Shown piece by piece: positions 20,899-33,440 of a stretch of DNA of 64,000 nt (the first letter of the stretch is position 1; each line of letters begins with the position of its first letter). This stretch comes from Symsagittifera roscoffensis. Taxonomy: Eukaryota; Xenacoelomorpha; Acoela; Convolutidae. The stretch spans positions 62,874,282 through 62,938,281 of the forward strand of contig NC_087066.1 of the NCBI RefSeq assembly GCF_963678635.1, given 5' to 3'. The notes beneath the pieces are model-generated. The model had not been told where the DNA came from. It saw nothing but the letters and a program-made list of their open reading frames with translations, and ran no database searches. The translations under genes and the position numbers were made by a program.

Positions 20899-21653
20899 AT
20901 AACACTATTCAAACTCGATGGTTCAAGATTTCTAGTCTGATGAATTGAAGATGTTTTTTTTTATATCCGCGGTGAGTATTCAACTTTCATCAAATCTGAA
21001 AAAGTCAAATGTTTCAATTGCAATACGTTCACCACACTTTCTAATAACGAGTTAATTATCCATATTATAACAGTTTTCCTAGTAAAAGAACTTTAAATGA
21101 AACGGAGAAACGTCGTCCATCAACTCGAATCATGATATTTGACACTCGTGGCGTATCTACATCAGTTACTCAAAATAAATTTAATCTCACGTGATTTACC
21201 ACTGACATCCCGGGGTTTCGAGTTTTCTGTTCGAACTTGTTCAATAGTACTTACGGATGTTGTTTCCAGATCCAATGTTACAATGATAGATTGACCCAAT
21301 TGATATGAATACTGTACTTACTTGCTTTCATTACGTCATTTTTCATCGACACCAACCGAGTGAAATGACGAGTTCTCCTGCCTGCAATCTTCCTGTTTAC
21401 TGTATTAAAATTTGCTAATTTATACTCATGGAGATCAGCCTAGTTTTAACTCTTCTTGCTCTAGTTATTCTATGGTATTTACGGTTTTTTTTAAACGTAA
21501 ATAATATTTTCTGAAAGTGATGAGGTCTTTCCGTGCTTTCGAATTCCTAGAAAAAGCCTCATCACTCTCCTGGACTTGTCCGAAAAAGTATCACAGATTT
21601 AGTTGCACGACAAAACAACACACTCATATAGTAGGTTCTAACAATGGAACAAT
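20899..21653. other. Upstream region of the PNUTS gene, no other gene seen
   Basis: Presumably holds the 5' untranslated region and promoter of the minus-strand PNUTS gene. A GAATAG followed by an open frame at about 20905 could be a splice acceptor, giving an upstream exon. I could not support a specific promoter element. Confidence 0.4.
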
Positions 21654-22078
21654 CAGGGGCGGATCTAGGATTTTCTCGAGATGGGGGTGGGCGAGGCGTG
21701 TTTTTAAAAAAAATGTTGAAAATTTTGTTTTCAGATAGACCAAGTTGATTTTCTGAGCTCTGCCAAATATATAATTATAAACACCATATTTGGACCCAAT
21801 TTGTGAGCCGCTGGCCAATTTTGAAAAATGCAGGCCAAAAGAGGCGTTTTTTGACACTTTTTGGAAAAAAAAATACCAAAAAATTTGCTTTTTTTCAACG
21901 CGGACTCCGTTCCTCAAAATCAGTCTATATTGGCAACCAAGGCGCCCTTAGAAAATTTTAGGGTCGGTCAGCTAAAAATGCGTGTCTTAAAATAGGGGGA
22001 CCTTTTTGGGTTGGCAGTGTATCCAATCCCTGAGAAGGGGCGTCCGCTCCCCCTGCCCTCCCCATAAACCCACTACTG
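21654..22078. mobile_element. hAT-like MITE, copy 1
   Basis: Starts CAGGGGCGGATCTAGGA and ends with a diverged inverse, CCCACTACTG. The interior aligns with 34612-34963 through GTTGATTTTC, AGGCCAAAAG.GGCGTTTT, a CACTTTTTGG block, TTTTAGGGTC.G and ATAG.GGGACCTTTT. No coding potential. The CAGGGGCGG-type end and the 8-bp duplication seen at copy 2 suggest the hAT superfamily. No clear target duplication here. Confidence 0.6.
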
Positions 22079-25000
22079 GGCATTTAAGGCTACTGAGTCT
22101 TTAAGATAGTGTCGGTACTTTGCATATTGGTATAAATCTCATCTGACAAAAATATCATTTACAATGTAAATAGCACAGACTGTCCGATCACAGATGATAA
22201 AATAGTGTTGCCTTTCAATATGATTTTTCTACGAACAGTTTATTTTAATATTAAATATTTATGTGATCATGCTGTTTATGTGAATTAAAAAAAAAAGGTT
22301 TTCGAACATTTCATATTTTCACAAACTTCAAATCTGAGAGGTTAAACATTGCACTTAGTAGATTTAGATTTGAACTTATATGATATATTATGTGTTTCAG
22401 TAAAAAAAAACTATACTTTGATAAATTAAAAAAGCAAAAAACGTGCAAGAAGTAGCTCTAAAAACTAAAAAAAATATATCACAAATATCAGAAAATGAGA
22501 ATAAGCCTGTAAAAAAACTTGAGATAGATGGGGCCGAGTCCACTATCTGTGGCAATCAAGTTGAAGACTTGCCGCTTGAAGACTCAAGCCTTATATCTGT
22601 TAATTTCATACAAGTTTTTTTACTTCATACCAAGCAGCATTGCAGGATTAATGAACCGGAAAATACATGTTGGTAAATTGACTGATAGAAATTATGCCTT
22701 ACACAAAAGTTGAACACATAACTACAAATTTCGTCGGAAATAAATTGAATAGGTCTTAAATAGGTTGCTGGTGTAAAATAAAAAAAAGAGAAAGCACGAT
22801 TCTCGGATTGCTCTGCAAGTAGCCCAGAAAGTTCCGAAAAAAAATACGAAAAAAAAACGTGTGTCATTTTTCGAGCGTGGTTTGATGCGAGAAGCCAGAC
22901 AAAAACTTAGAATTTTAAGTAATTAAGCATAATTGTCTACCGTTATCTTTAAAAAAGGAATAAAACTTTTCACCTCATGAAAAGTTTACTCGCTCGAAAC
23001 TAAACTTAAAAACTCGAACCATTTTTTTTCAGCTGAATTTTTTGGAACTTTTGATGTCGTTCGAATCACGACTGAAAAGACTTTAATTGATAAATCACTG
23101 AAGCCATCGTTAAAGGTACCTGATTTTACGTGGAAAAAAAAGTAAAAAACCAAAGCACACTCGAAGACTAAGTTCCTCTCCACTTCAGTGGTCGGAGCAA
23201 ATGTCAATTCACATAAAAATTAATCTTATTAAGGCAAAGACAATAGATAACAAAATGATTGAGATATAAAGCATAAAAATGTCAATTCTGTAACGCTATG
23301 ATTTTGCGGACCAATGGAAGTATCCAATACGCAAAGAAGATAAGTTCTTTGCTAACGGCTAAGACTAAAAACAAAAAGAGGCTTCGTAGAAAATTACCTA
23401 GCCGTGTACAAAACCAATTTAAAAAATCGTCCTCATCCGTAGAATTTTTTCAGAGAAAATAACCTCATTACAAGCTGAAAAGACAAGGAACAAGTAAATA
23501 CTGCAAAAATTTTGCAGAAAGCTGTTGATCCAAAGAAAAAAATCTTCAAGAAACTGAAGACTACCGTTTAAAACAAAAAATCGATAAACCGAATTCGAAA
23601 ACAAATTTCAAATTTCTTAAAATATATGTTGAGTACTTCGCGATAGCTCAAACATTTGACTTTTCGGATATTTAGTTTAGGAATAAGATTTATCTTGGTT
23701 TCGATGGAGCGGGTAAAAATATTCACGGAACATCAACAAGTATTCATCTGAATCTGAATTCATTGATTTTTATTGATTGTCCACTTGTTCTTTCACGACA
23801 TTTGCAAACGTACCGTACAGTTTGCAAATTTCGTGAAAGCGGACGGAAGGAATTAGGTCAAAAATTCAGCCTTGAAAAAATTATAGTTAACTCTTAAAAA
23901 AATTAGACCGAAATAGCTAACAACCGATGAAACTTTGAGATTATTATCATTGATTTTGAAAACGTGTACTGGTTTGCAAAAACACATTTTTTTTAAAAGC
24001 AAACTGTCAAGAAATGAAATTTAAATTTTTTTTTTAACTGCTTAGAAGCTTGAAATGGTTCGCCTAAGTTCCGGTTTTTAGAAGCAGGCTATCGGCAAGG
24101 AAACTTCGAAATGATTTTAGTTGTGTTGATAACTTAGGCTGGTTCGCTAGAAGCTTGAATTTTCTGAAGCAATCTATGAAACAGTTCAAGTTGGTTTGAT
24201 AGCGTTAACTGGATTGCATAAAATTAGTTTTTTCAAAGCAAGCTATCATCTGATAAAGCTTTGAAAAATTTTAAGCAATTCGATAGCCGGAATAGTTTCC
24301 GAAAAAAGTTTTCTATTCAATCAAGTTTTCCAGTCGACTAGCCACACCAACTTTGCATGTAATACATTGGAAAATATAGAGCCGAATTGTGTATTATTTA
24401 TGCAGTTCAAAAATTCACATGAAATATCAAAATACATGCTATTAAATAGCCTAATTAACGTCCTTGATGTTCCACCTAACGTTGAGACGCAAATTATGTC
24501 TGAAATGGGTCAATTGACACATTTAATTAATTATTCATTAATCCGATTACTCTCAAGAAAGGAAGGAACTATTGCGTACATAACAAATTTTTTGGTGCTC
24601 ATGTTGATTGATTTTGCACACAATTTTTCTGAAAAAATACCTTTTGCAGGCAAAAACTCTGCACACTTTTGCAATTCCCCGTATCTCAAATCAATTGGTC
24701 AGAAATTTTTTAAGGACATTACATCAGCAAGTTAGTTTTATCAAGGACAGTATATTACAAAAAACCTCTTTTTTGAAACAAAAAGAGGGCATCAAATTAA
24801 AGTGATTATCCAAAAATGTGCCAAGATATTTTACCTTGACCTGTCCAAAGCCTCTGATTTTGAAAATTTTAAATTTTAATATATATCGATTTCTTCTTAA
24901 ACACTGCGAGTGGTGAAACGTCAAATATGTCTAACAATTAAATATTAGATGATTTTAATTTTAGGTCACTATGACTAGGAACGCAACCGTCAGCGCTTAA

Positions 25001-25410
25001 TAAGCATTCAAAAAATTCAATCGGGCGGCCATTAAGCCGCCAATTTATGGGTAGACACCAGTTGAGCTTAAAACAAAACTGTGGTTATGAAGAATTTTGA
25101 GCTATAAGTTTTGAAAATCCCTGTAGAGAAACATAAAATAAAAAATCAGATTCTCCTTTCAAAAACGCAAAACATTAACTATACCAATATAACATTAGTC
25201 GAATGAACCTGTGAATAAAAAAATGGAAGACGAAGCTGAACAAAACTCAGGGTGGGTAAATTTTAAAATCAGTCGAAAACTAAATGACTTTCAATTACCT
25301 TGAAAATTGCTTTGATCACAAAAAATCGTGCTGTGGCAGCTGAGATAGCAAAAAATAAGCAGAGAAACGATTGACCGAAATTTTTGTTTCATACGTTAAT
25401 TCACTTAAAA
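22079..25410. other. AT-rich intergenic DNA, no gene supported
   Basis: The longest frame is 122 codons at 24367-24735 (plus). It starts only with TTG and has no domain I recognise. Everything else is shorter. No RNA genes seen. Possible old repeat relics, but no clear partners. Confidence 0.5.
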
Positions 25411-25416
25411 AAACAG

Positions 25417-25487
25417 GTGCTAGCCGAATTTGAACCCATGACCTTTGCCCTCCCAGACGTAAATTAACATCAGCGCCAAGTAGACAG
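25417..25487 (-). repeat. Degenerate tRNA-like unit 1
   Basis: On the minus strand there is a degenerate B-box-like word, GGGTTCAAATTC, preceded by a diverged A-box region at tRNA-like distance. About 80 bases to the right follow a GTTAGACAAGTTGATAACATG segment and then a hairpin GCTTGTTAATCGCAAGC, related to the one near 31983. The arms do not pair well, so it is not a functional tRNA gene. Confidence 0.4.
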
Positions 25488-26997
25488 AAAGAGACGGGGA
25501 AGCTATCAAATCATTCGGTGATTCCGTTAGACAAGTTGATAACATGAGAAAAAACTTAGTTTAGGATTAATAACGCTTGTTAATCGCAAGCTGGAACAAT
25601 AGTTCAGAAAAGGCTCCTACAAATTCTCTAAGAAAAGTTGCTCCAGAGAAGATTAAAGTTCAGTTTGCGTGCGTTTTCAATCTCATATTCTAGATCAATC
25701 TAATCAATTGCTTTACACCATAAGTCATCAGATGGCAAAGAAGCTTAGAATAGACTTTGATATGATTCAGTGTTTTTACACGTTATACAATATTCGAAAA
25801 ATTATACGAAAAAACCCTTATACGATATAAGTTTATACGAGCTATCGGACTTAAACGATATACTACGATTATACAAAACCGATAAGTGGCTACTTTTTGT
25901 GTGAGATAATGATTTTTTCATTGAGCACTGCAAAACGATCGATAGTAGGGGCGGCTCAACTCCAAAATCAAAAGTTTTCCGAGTAATCAGATATTTTTAA
26001 GCACAAAAAATAATCGAGCATCAAAAACAATCTAAAAAGCCTTGAGAGATTGCTATAATTGACAAAGGATTTTGATGTCAAGTTATACGATTATAAGTTT
26101 CCGATACGCAAGCCAAAATATACCTACGTTATGCGATAATCGGATTATACGATTAAAAGTTATACGATTTTTTCATTATACGTCAATACACTGATATGAA
26201 CCATAAGCCCAGAAGTTATACAGTTAAAATCCTTATCAAATAATGCACATAAATTGGTGTCCTACACAATTTCACCCCACGTCATTTCATGGCGCTCCTT
26301 TTCACCCCCATATATCTACAAATCACACCAAATTCACTCCTGACACGATTTTGAAACTTACGCAAAAATCTAGTGGTAGATTTTAACTTACTCAAAAATC
26401 TAGTTAAAACTTACGCAAAAATCTAATTCTACTTTTTTCTTTCCAATATTTAGAGGGTTCAAAACTCCATGTGTAGGAAAATTTAGTCTTAGAAATAAAT
26501 AAATTATAACTTAACCGGTGAAAAGTTTTCTATAGCCTCAATAAAATAAGAAAAACGCGCTCATATTTTAACCGCTATCTGCAAAAATGCTCAAGGTAAA
26601 CTTGCGTATATCGTCAATCAGTCATTGAATTAGCTTACAAACGATACTTTACTGGGAAGCAATCAACGATTCCCAGAGGTACCTGAATTTACGAAGCCAA
26701 AAGCAAATATATGATTACAAAAAACACCAATTTTCGCAAAGAGGCATGGAAAGCTGTTTTTTCCACCATAAGAAGGAAATGGAAAGCAGAGTTTCCGTAT
26801 ATTTGAAAAACAATGCGTGTTACAACATATCAGCAACATTGCAGATCGTTAGGGTTTCTGCAGACCTTCGAAGCAAGATCATGTGGATTCAAAAAATCAT
26901 TTGCTTTAACGGTTTGTAAAACGAAATGAAACTTGAAGGATCCTTCAAATCATAGAAATCATGTCTACAGTACTCGACAGTCTCAAACTTTATTACA

Positions 26998-27041
26998 CAG
27001 AAGCGGAGCTCCGCATCAACTGCGATACAACGCAAGCATGG
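26998..27041. repeat. Module R copy 2
   Basis: GAAGCGGAGCTCCGCATCAACTGCGATACAACGCAAGCATGG type sequence, closely like the copies at 31100 and 35033. It lies about 600 bases to the left of tRNA-like unit 2. Confidence 0.5.
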
Positions 27042-27525
27042 GATTGCAAGCTTAAAAAAAATTGTTCGGAGCAAATGAAAAAAAAAAAACAATTTCAGAA
27101 AATCAGTCGGTAACGAAAAGTGCCCGCATTTAATACGCTTTTACAGTTTATCGAAAGACCACTAAGCCGACAATAAGTGAGCGAACGCTGAGCCGAAAAC
27201 GGAAAAGCCATAAGAAATCGTCACCTTGAAAAACTTTTAAAGCGGTTAAGTTTTAAAACTAAATTTTTCGCCACAACCAACCTGAATTTTAAAAAGTAAC
27301 CAATTTCTGCCCTTCAAACGCGACAGAAATTAAGTTGACTGAGCCGATTTAGCATAAACCCAAACAAGTAGGCCGAATCAAACTTTCAAGTGAAAAAAAA
27401 GCAAAAAAGGTGAAAATATGCAACGCCAAGGCCAGTAAATTTTTAATTACAGGAGAAAAACCAACATTACTTGAAATGACAGAAAAAGCACTTACAGCAC
27501 AACACAAGCCGTGATGTGTCAACTA

Positions 27526-27686
27526 AGCCGGCAAAATCTGAGCAGACAAGTAAAAGGCCGACAATACAAATTTTCCCGGAAAAAAACTCAGATTCATAGA
27601 TACTGAAAAAAAATACGGTCCGGCCGGGACTCGAACCTCCGACCATAGGATGCCAACAAAAGTACATTACCTCAAGACTAATTGAA
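27526..27686 (-). repeat. tRNA-like unit 2 with linked AACTAAGCCG module
   Basis: Minus strand: a B box (GGTTCGAGTCC) lies at about 27624-27637 in GGAGGTTCGAGTCCCGGCCGG. Ninety bases to the left is the module CAACTAAGCCGGCAAAATCTGAGCAGAC...CCGACAATAC, which is also found 90 bases from unit 6. The tRNA part has a good T-loop but a poorly paired acceptor. It is most likely a tRNA-derived SINE or a tRNA captured in a larger repeat. Confidence 0.45.
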
Positions 27687-29139
27687 GGAAGAATGGAAAA
27701 CATAACGGCTCACTAATAAAGCAAGCTCAATTTCTAACAATTTTCTAAGGGTAGTTGTTTAATTGAAAAAAAAAATTAGTTAACCAGCGAGGGGCCTAAG
27801 CCGAATATTATTTATTTAAGGTTAACCAAGCTATGGCAATCTTACAAGAGCTCACCTAGTAAATTGTAAGTCTAGGTCCCGATTCCAAGACACTTACGCT
27901 CGCAAGTGTAACATCAATCTGATGACACTAAAAACCAGCAATAGTTGCCTATATTTTATTGAACTCAAAAACAGAAAAAAAAGTTTATTTAAAATTTTCT
28001 AACTCAATTAAGACTATCGTTTTAAGGTCATTTCAACTATTCTTTCTCGAGCGTGATAAATTTAATGATTGCCTAATTCTTAATAAATTTCAAGTCCACT
28101 CAGAACACGGATTAAAATTATTTTGAATTTCGCTTATTTGTTAAGCTGACATCAACTTCCTTGAATTTAGGTCATCTTCAGGGAAGTTTCGAAGTGAAAG
28201 CACCAAAACAATATGATGTGTAGACGTTCGATCAGAAAACATTAAATCACAATAAGAAAACATTAAATCACTATGTTAGTTTTTTTCACACAAAATTTAA
28301 TTTCTAACTAAAATTCCAGGTCAACAGCCATTCATTGTCAAAGACTCTTCTGCCCAAATCTTTCAAGAACTCGACAAAGAGAAAATTATTAGTAAAAAAC
28401 AAGAGTCAAAACTGTACTGTTTTTTTAAATGTTGCAATCAGATGAAATTATATTATCAGTAATACCGAAAAACTAAGCTTAATAAGCTCTTTACAGTGAA
28501 GATGCTTAGAAGCTGAAATATGCATGCGAATCAGTAGTAGTCATAATCAAGGAAATTGAAAAGAGAAAATAAACGTTGATTTTCGTAATTTTTCGTAAAA
28601 TTTGTTCGAGCGGACAATCAATAATCAGTATTACTTCGAAACTATCAGTTCCTGTCACTTATCAGAGCAATTTATGCTAAATTGCTAAAGTATCAAAAAA
28701 ATATCGACGAAAAACTTCGACAAGTAACCATTGGTATGCAAAAAAATCAAAACGGCACTCAAATCAGCTTTACTGAGCTATTGAACCTAGAATAGACCAA
28801 ATGGTAGCTGACTTATTTCCAAACGGATTTTCTGGAAAAAAAACGAAACACAAGGATCGTTACGTCAAAATGCAATTATTTTCGGAATTAGCGGATTTCA
28901 AACCAGCTCTTCTGAGCATTTGAAAAATTATTTCAGTGAAAAGGCCATAAGCAATCATTTAACTAAAAAAAACTGATTTTCTTTAAAAGATTTATAGCTC
29001 AGAGGTTACTCACACAATTGTAAAAGACCTGGATACAAACTTTCGTCAGCATTTCCAATGTCCAAAAAAAGTCTCCACGAATATGTGTTAAATACTTTGA
29101 TTACAAGCTGATGAATCAATAATTAACACATGGGCGATT

Positions 29140-29310
29140 TTGCGCTTAGCAAACACTATCGAGAACATGACAAAAATCAGCTCAATAAAGTGAAATAAAA
29201 AAATAAAAAGTTAGGCTACGTCTCGGATTCGATCTGCTATTTAGAAATATTGAGTATCACGCACAAACCACAGCCATGGATGCTTAGTAAATCACAAACA
29301 ATAGCCAAAA
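29140..29310 (-). repeat. tRNA-like unit 3 (same family as 33255-33440)
   Basis: B box GATCGAATCC within GCAGATCGAATCCGAGACGTAGCC on the minus strand. This copy and unit 5 share about 170 bases. On the left both have GCAAACACTA.CGAGAACA.G and CAGCTC..TAAAGTG; in the middle the tRNA-like part; on the right GCTTA.TAAATCACAAACA. The shared length beyond the tRNA shows it is part of a dispersed repeat. The anticodon region of this copy is disrupted. Confidence 0.5.
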
Positions 29311-29839
29311 ATTAAGCAGACAACAAATGCTATGAAATTTCCCATGTTACAGATCGTGCTTATAGCGAAAGTGTCACCAAATGAGTGATTACTTCTAATG
29401 AGGTTAGAAAAAAAGAAGGTTCGTACTAATACAAACACTAACGCTCGTAAGCTCGCTAGAATTTTTTTCTTAGATCTTAGAAAAGTCAAACCATACGCAA
29501 AAATTCATAGGACTCCGTTATCTGCACCCTTAGGGATGTGAGAAATATTATTCGGAATGTTAAAAATGGGCTTGAAAAGAGCCGGCAAAATAAAAAAGAA
29601 GGCAAAAAATCAGCAGAAGTTCTTGTAAAAAGCAGGTCACAGCTTCACTCGAGTCCCCTTGCCATTGTTGTCTAAGCCATGTGTTAATTGTGCGTCAGCT
29701 GCGCAGAATGAGTCTTTAAAATGGAATTTATCACTGAGCGAGTTCAGAAACGTATAACATTTTTACGTGCAAATTCTGATAGAAAATTTTAAAACGGGAA
29801 AATTTCAGTACCCTTCCCGGAGACCCGAGCTGCACTTTT

Positions 29840-29895
29840 TGACTATGGGATTCGACCTCCAGATTATAATCCCACGTCTCCGCCATTCCACCATC
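29840..29895 (-). repeat. tRNA-like unit 4, partial
   Basis: Minus strand reads an A-box-like TGGTGGAATGG, then a possible anticodon hairpin (GGGATTATAATC), then a B box GGTCGAATCCC. The distance between the boxes is short for a full tRNA. Pairing of the acceptor was not evident. Confidence 0.3.
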
Positions 29896-31099
29896 TGATT
29901 TTGCTGCATTATCAAGTTAATACACTATCTATAAGCAAATATCTGGCCACAATGATTTTTTTTTGAAGTACAGATATACGGCAAGTACCCAGTGGCTGGG
30001 GCAAAAAGAGAATGATGCATTTACGAATTTTTCTGAGTTGCCTACGACAAGCCTAAGGCAAGCCAAAAATTAGTTGAAAATATGTCGATAAACAACTTTT
30101 CCGAATTCCATTTTTTTAATGATAAAATTGTTCATTTGAGCAAAACTGATGTAAAAGTAATTTTAAGAATTATATAAATTGAAATCACTCATTAAGGCAA
30201 AGTCAAGTTTCACTGTTTGCGTCAATTTCACTTTTCCTTTAGGCGTTACTTGGAAAATAATTTTTCAAATCCGACTATTTGTAGTGTCTAATTGCGCGTG
30301 GAAAACAAAAAATGTATTAAACACCTGTGCGCCTGTTGGTTGAAAAGTGGAAGATTTTTTTAACCCGTCACTCAATAGCTCAGTTGTGTAGTTAACCCTT
30401 AAGAAACGCTGAACTTTACCTTTCGCAATAATCCATACAAAGTCAATACTTGATAGTAATCATGAGTCAGCAAATTCATTCTCCCATTTCTCTGAGAGTT
30501 GCCGTTTGAAGGACAAAACGACAAAAAAAGAGTGTAGTTTCCATTCAAAACTTTGTTTATTCTATCCAGAAATTATCGAAAAACATCACTGCTGTCTCAA
30601 GTTAGTCGCGAGGAAATTTGGTCACAACCGCTTATCTTATACGCCTACACGTGTTCTTTTGATTGAACTCAAAATGTTAGATCAAACTCAAAAGTGGATT
30701 TTTCGAGAAAGGTCAAAGTTTTAAGAAAACGGTCAAAAAATTAAATATTTGGTTCTTCCGAGGAAGATAAACTTTAAGAAAACAATAAGAGCAGCCACTA
30801 ATACATGGGAGCTTCTTACAAATCATTCTCTGAATTGAACCCAAAATCTTAGATTAGAAACGGTAGTTTTTGGAAAAGTCATAGTTTGAAAAAATGGTCA
30901 AAAATCAAATGAGTTTTCCGAAGACCATAACTTTTTTTTGCGAAGGAGGTAGAAAATGGGATACGGTAAAAATAGATCAAAAGAAACGCAGACACACAAA
31001 AAAATAAGCGATTTTTCCATTGGTGTCACTTTGTTTCAAATCGCAAAGTAGTTTTTGAGAAACACATTTTTTTTGAGAATAGTAAAAATAATAATAACA

Positions 31100-31142
31100 C
31101 AGGCGATGAGGAGCTTCGCATCACTTGCGATACAAAAATGCA
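31100..31142. repeat. Module R copy 3
   Basis: GGCGATGAGGAGCTTCGCATCACTTGCGATACAAAAATGCATGAC type sequence; the best match to copies at 32597 and 26998. Confidence 0.5.
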
Positions 31143-31739
31143 TGACTATGATTAACAGCATATGAAAAGACAAAAGAAAAATTTCAAAAAAAGACAAAAA
31201 AGTCCTGAAACAAAATTACCTGCAGCATTAGAAACTTTACAGAGAGCTTAGAAAATGCTATAGAAAAATCGAACCTTTCTGCTGGACCTAAACCGACAAA
31301 AACTTGCAGACACGAAAGTCTAGAAAATTAGAACATTTTTAGTTTCGATAAAAAAAACAGGTCCCGACTAAATCGAACTTCTTTTTGTCGAAAGGATGTG
31401 TGTTAACACTGCACTAAATGCATAGCACACTCCTTGAGTTTATAAAAACAACTTCCAAAAACTTTTTTGTTTAACAGCAAGAAAAAAATAGCAAAAAATA
31501 GGCAAAGCTTCTCGTAATTCAATTACTTGCCCAAAACCGGAATACACTGAAATGTTTTTTATTAAAATAAAAAATGCTCAAATTTTGCTGCGGTAACTAA
31601 GCTGACAAATTGTGCTTTTTATTCTCTAATTTCATGTGGTTTTTTATTGTTTACGATGTTTGTTTTTTCTTTCAGTTGTTCTGATGATGTCTTAATTGAC
31701 GAAGACGCTCAAGCATTGATACTTGTTTTTTTTTCTCGT

Positions 31740-31890
31740 GTAAGCTGACAAAAAAAGCAGACAGAAGTCCGATAAAAAAATTTTGACGCTCGAACAATTT
31801 TCCGCTAATAAAAAAAACAGGCCCTGGCCGGATCCGAACCAATGACCTTTGTCTTTACAGACAGGTGCGTTACCTCTTCGCCACATGCGG
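31740..31890 (-). repeat. tRNA-like unit with linked AAGCTGACA module
   Basis: On the minus strand 31890-31821 has an A box (TGGCGAAGAGG), an anticodon-stem-like TGTCTGTAAAGACA and a B box (GGTTCGGATCC), in the correct order and spacing for a tRNA of about 70 bases. The loop is too short for a normal anticodon. The linked module AAGCTGACA...CAGACAGAAGTCCGA lies about 80 bases to the left, as in units 2 and 6. About 90 bases to the right is a hairpin GCTTGCTAATGGCAAGC. Confidence 0.5.
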
Positions 31891-32596
31891 TAATTTACAT
31901 TTGATTTCATGAGCCAAAGGTAAAATGATTCAAGTGATTCTGTTTAACTAAGTCTTAACCCAAAAAAAGTCTATATTCCGGTTTAATAACGCTTGCTAAT
32001 GGCAAGCGTAAAACAAACCAAATCCCGTTCATCAAACAGGAATTATACATTGACACCAGATCCAAAGCTATTTCGATTTTCAATTTTAGAACTTAAAACT
32101 TCTATTATTGTAGTCGCCTAAAGCTAGCCGCATTTAATCACCTATTTTTCTGTACAACACTTGAGCCATAAATTTTAACTGAGCCACAATTTCGAAAACA
32201 GTTTTGAATGAATTTATGAAAATTCACTGAATCCAGCTTTAAAAAAATCTACGAGTTAGCATTAATTGCAATCAATTCATCAAATTTAAAAAATTTCAGA
32301 AGGCCAAAAGCTTTCATCGACCAGATACTTCTGCTGTGCTCCGTGCTTATTCTCCTTTCATCACGAACATTTCATTGAACGATGCACTATCAAGACCGTT
32401 TGGAGCCTGAAGAAGATCTTGTTTTACACACACGATTTTCCATTGAAGGGAGCTGCCATCTTCCTGTTGTTTATTTTTACCCGAGTGTTTTTTTCAGCAG
32501 AATCAACACAATTGTTTTCCATTGCTCTACAACTGTATAAGTCTCAATAATCAGTGAATAAATTCACAATTAATCTAGCTTAAATTTTGAATAAAG

Positions 32597-32645
32597 ACGC
32601 GACGAGGAGCTTCGCACATTTTGCAAAACAAAAATACATGACTCT
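32597..32645. repeat. Module R copy 4
   Basis: GACGAGGAGCTTCGCACATTTTGCAAAACAAAAATACATGACTC type sequence, diverged from copy 3 mainly in the CACTTGCGATAC part. Confidence 0.45.
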
Positions 32646-33254
32646 GGGCTAACGACAAAACTGCGCCGTTTTAAATTCAATTTGAACAAAAAGCACACTA
32701 AATGAATTCATGCCAATTGAAAAAAATATACGTGCAAAAAAAAGAAAAAATATACGTGCGATACAAAACAAAGTCGGGAAAAAAATGACATAAAAACTAG
32801 ATCTTTCAAGATCAATATGGCTAGTATTGAAACCAAAAGATGCCAAGTCAAAAAAATGTGAAATTTGCAGCGGAAGAAATTTTACCAAGCGGTAACACAG
32901 CCGAAAATACCTACGCAGAAAATCTAAAAGCCAAAAAAAAATCAATAAGACTTAAGACTTGAAAAAATTAATAAGATCCCCTCAACCTCAAGAAGATTTA
33001 ATTGTTCATCACATGAAACAATGAGGCCACTAACACGATATAATATAGGCCGAAACATATTAAGGAAAGGAATAAAAGCGAAAAAAAAATTAAGACTAAT
33101 AAAAAAAGTTATTAAACCGCCCACATACAATATACATGCAAATATACACACACACACACGTTGAACAAGCACTGGTATAAAATTAAGCGATAACTAAGCA
33201 GTCACACTTGGGTAGGCGCCGGTTGGGCTGTCACAAATTTGGTCATAAAAGCTG

Positions 33255-33440
33255 CTCTTTGCAAACACTAGCGAGAACACGCCGAAAAGCAGCTCTGTAA
33301 AGTGCAGTAAGAAAAAAATAGAAATCAGCCTCGAATTAGAAAAAAAAAATCGGCTACGTCTCGGATTCGATCTGCGACCAAGAGATTGTAAGTCTCACGC
33401 ACTATCCACTCAACCACGGACGCTTAATAAATCACAAACA
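33255..33440 (-). repeat. tRNA-like unit 5, anticodon TAC-like
   Basis: Minus strand from about 33423: an A box TGGTTGAGTGG, a 5-base anticodon stem with one mismatch enclosing the loop CTTACAA (anticodon TAC, Val in form), and a B box GATCGAATCC. The T-stem pairs poorly, and the sequence shares long flanks with unit 3. I therefore call it a tRNA-derived repeat and not a gene, though it is the most tRNA-like copy in the window. Confidence 0.5.

Noticed and set aside
24367-24735. 122-codon open frame on the plus strand
   Set aside because: It starts only with TTG, has no recognisable domain or codon bias, and lies in AT-rich DNA. An exon cannot be excluded but cannot be supported.
33352-33423. 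Functional tRNA-Val(TAC) gene
   Set aside because: The T-stem and acceptor stem pair poorly, and the sequence shares over 100 bases of flank with another copy at 29140-29310, so it is a dispersed repeat.
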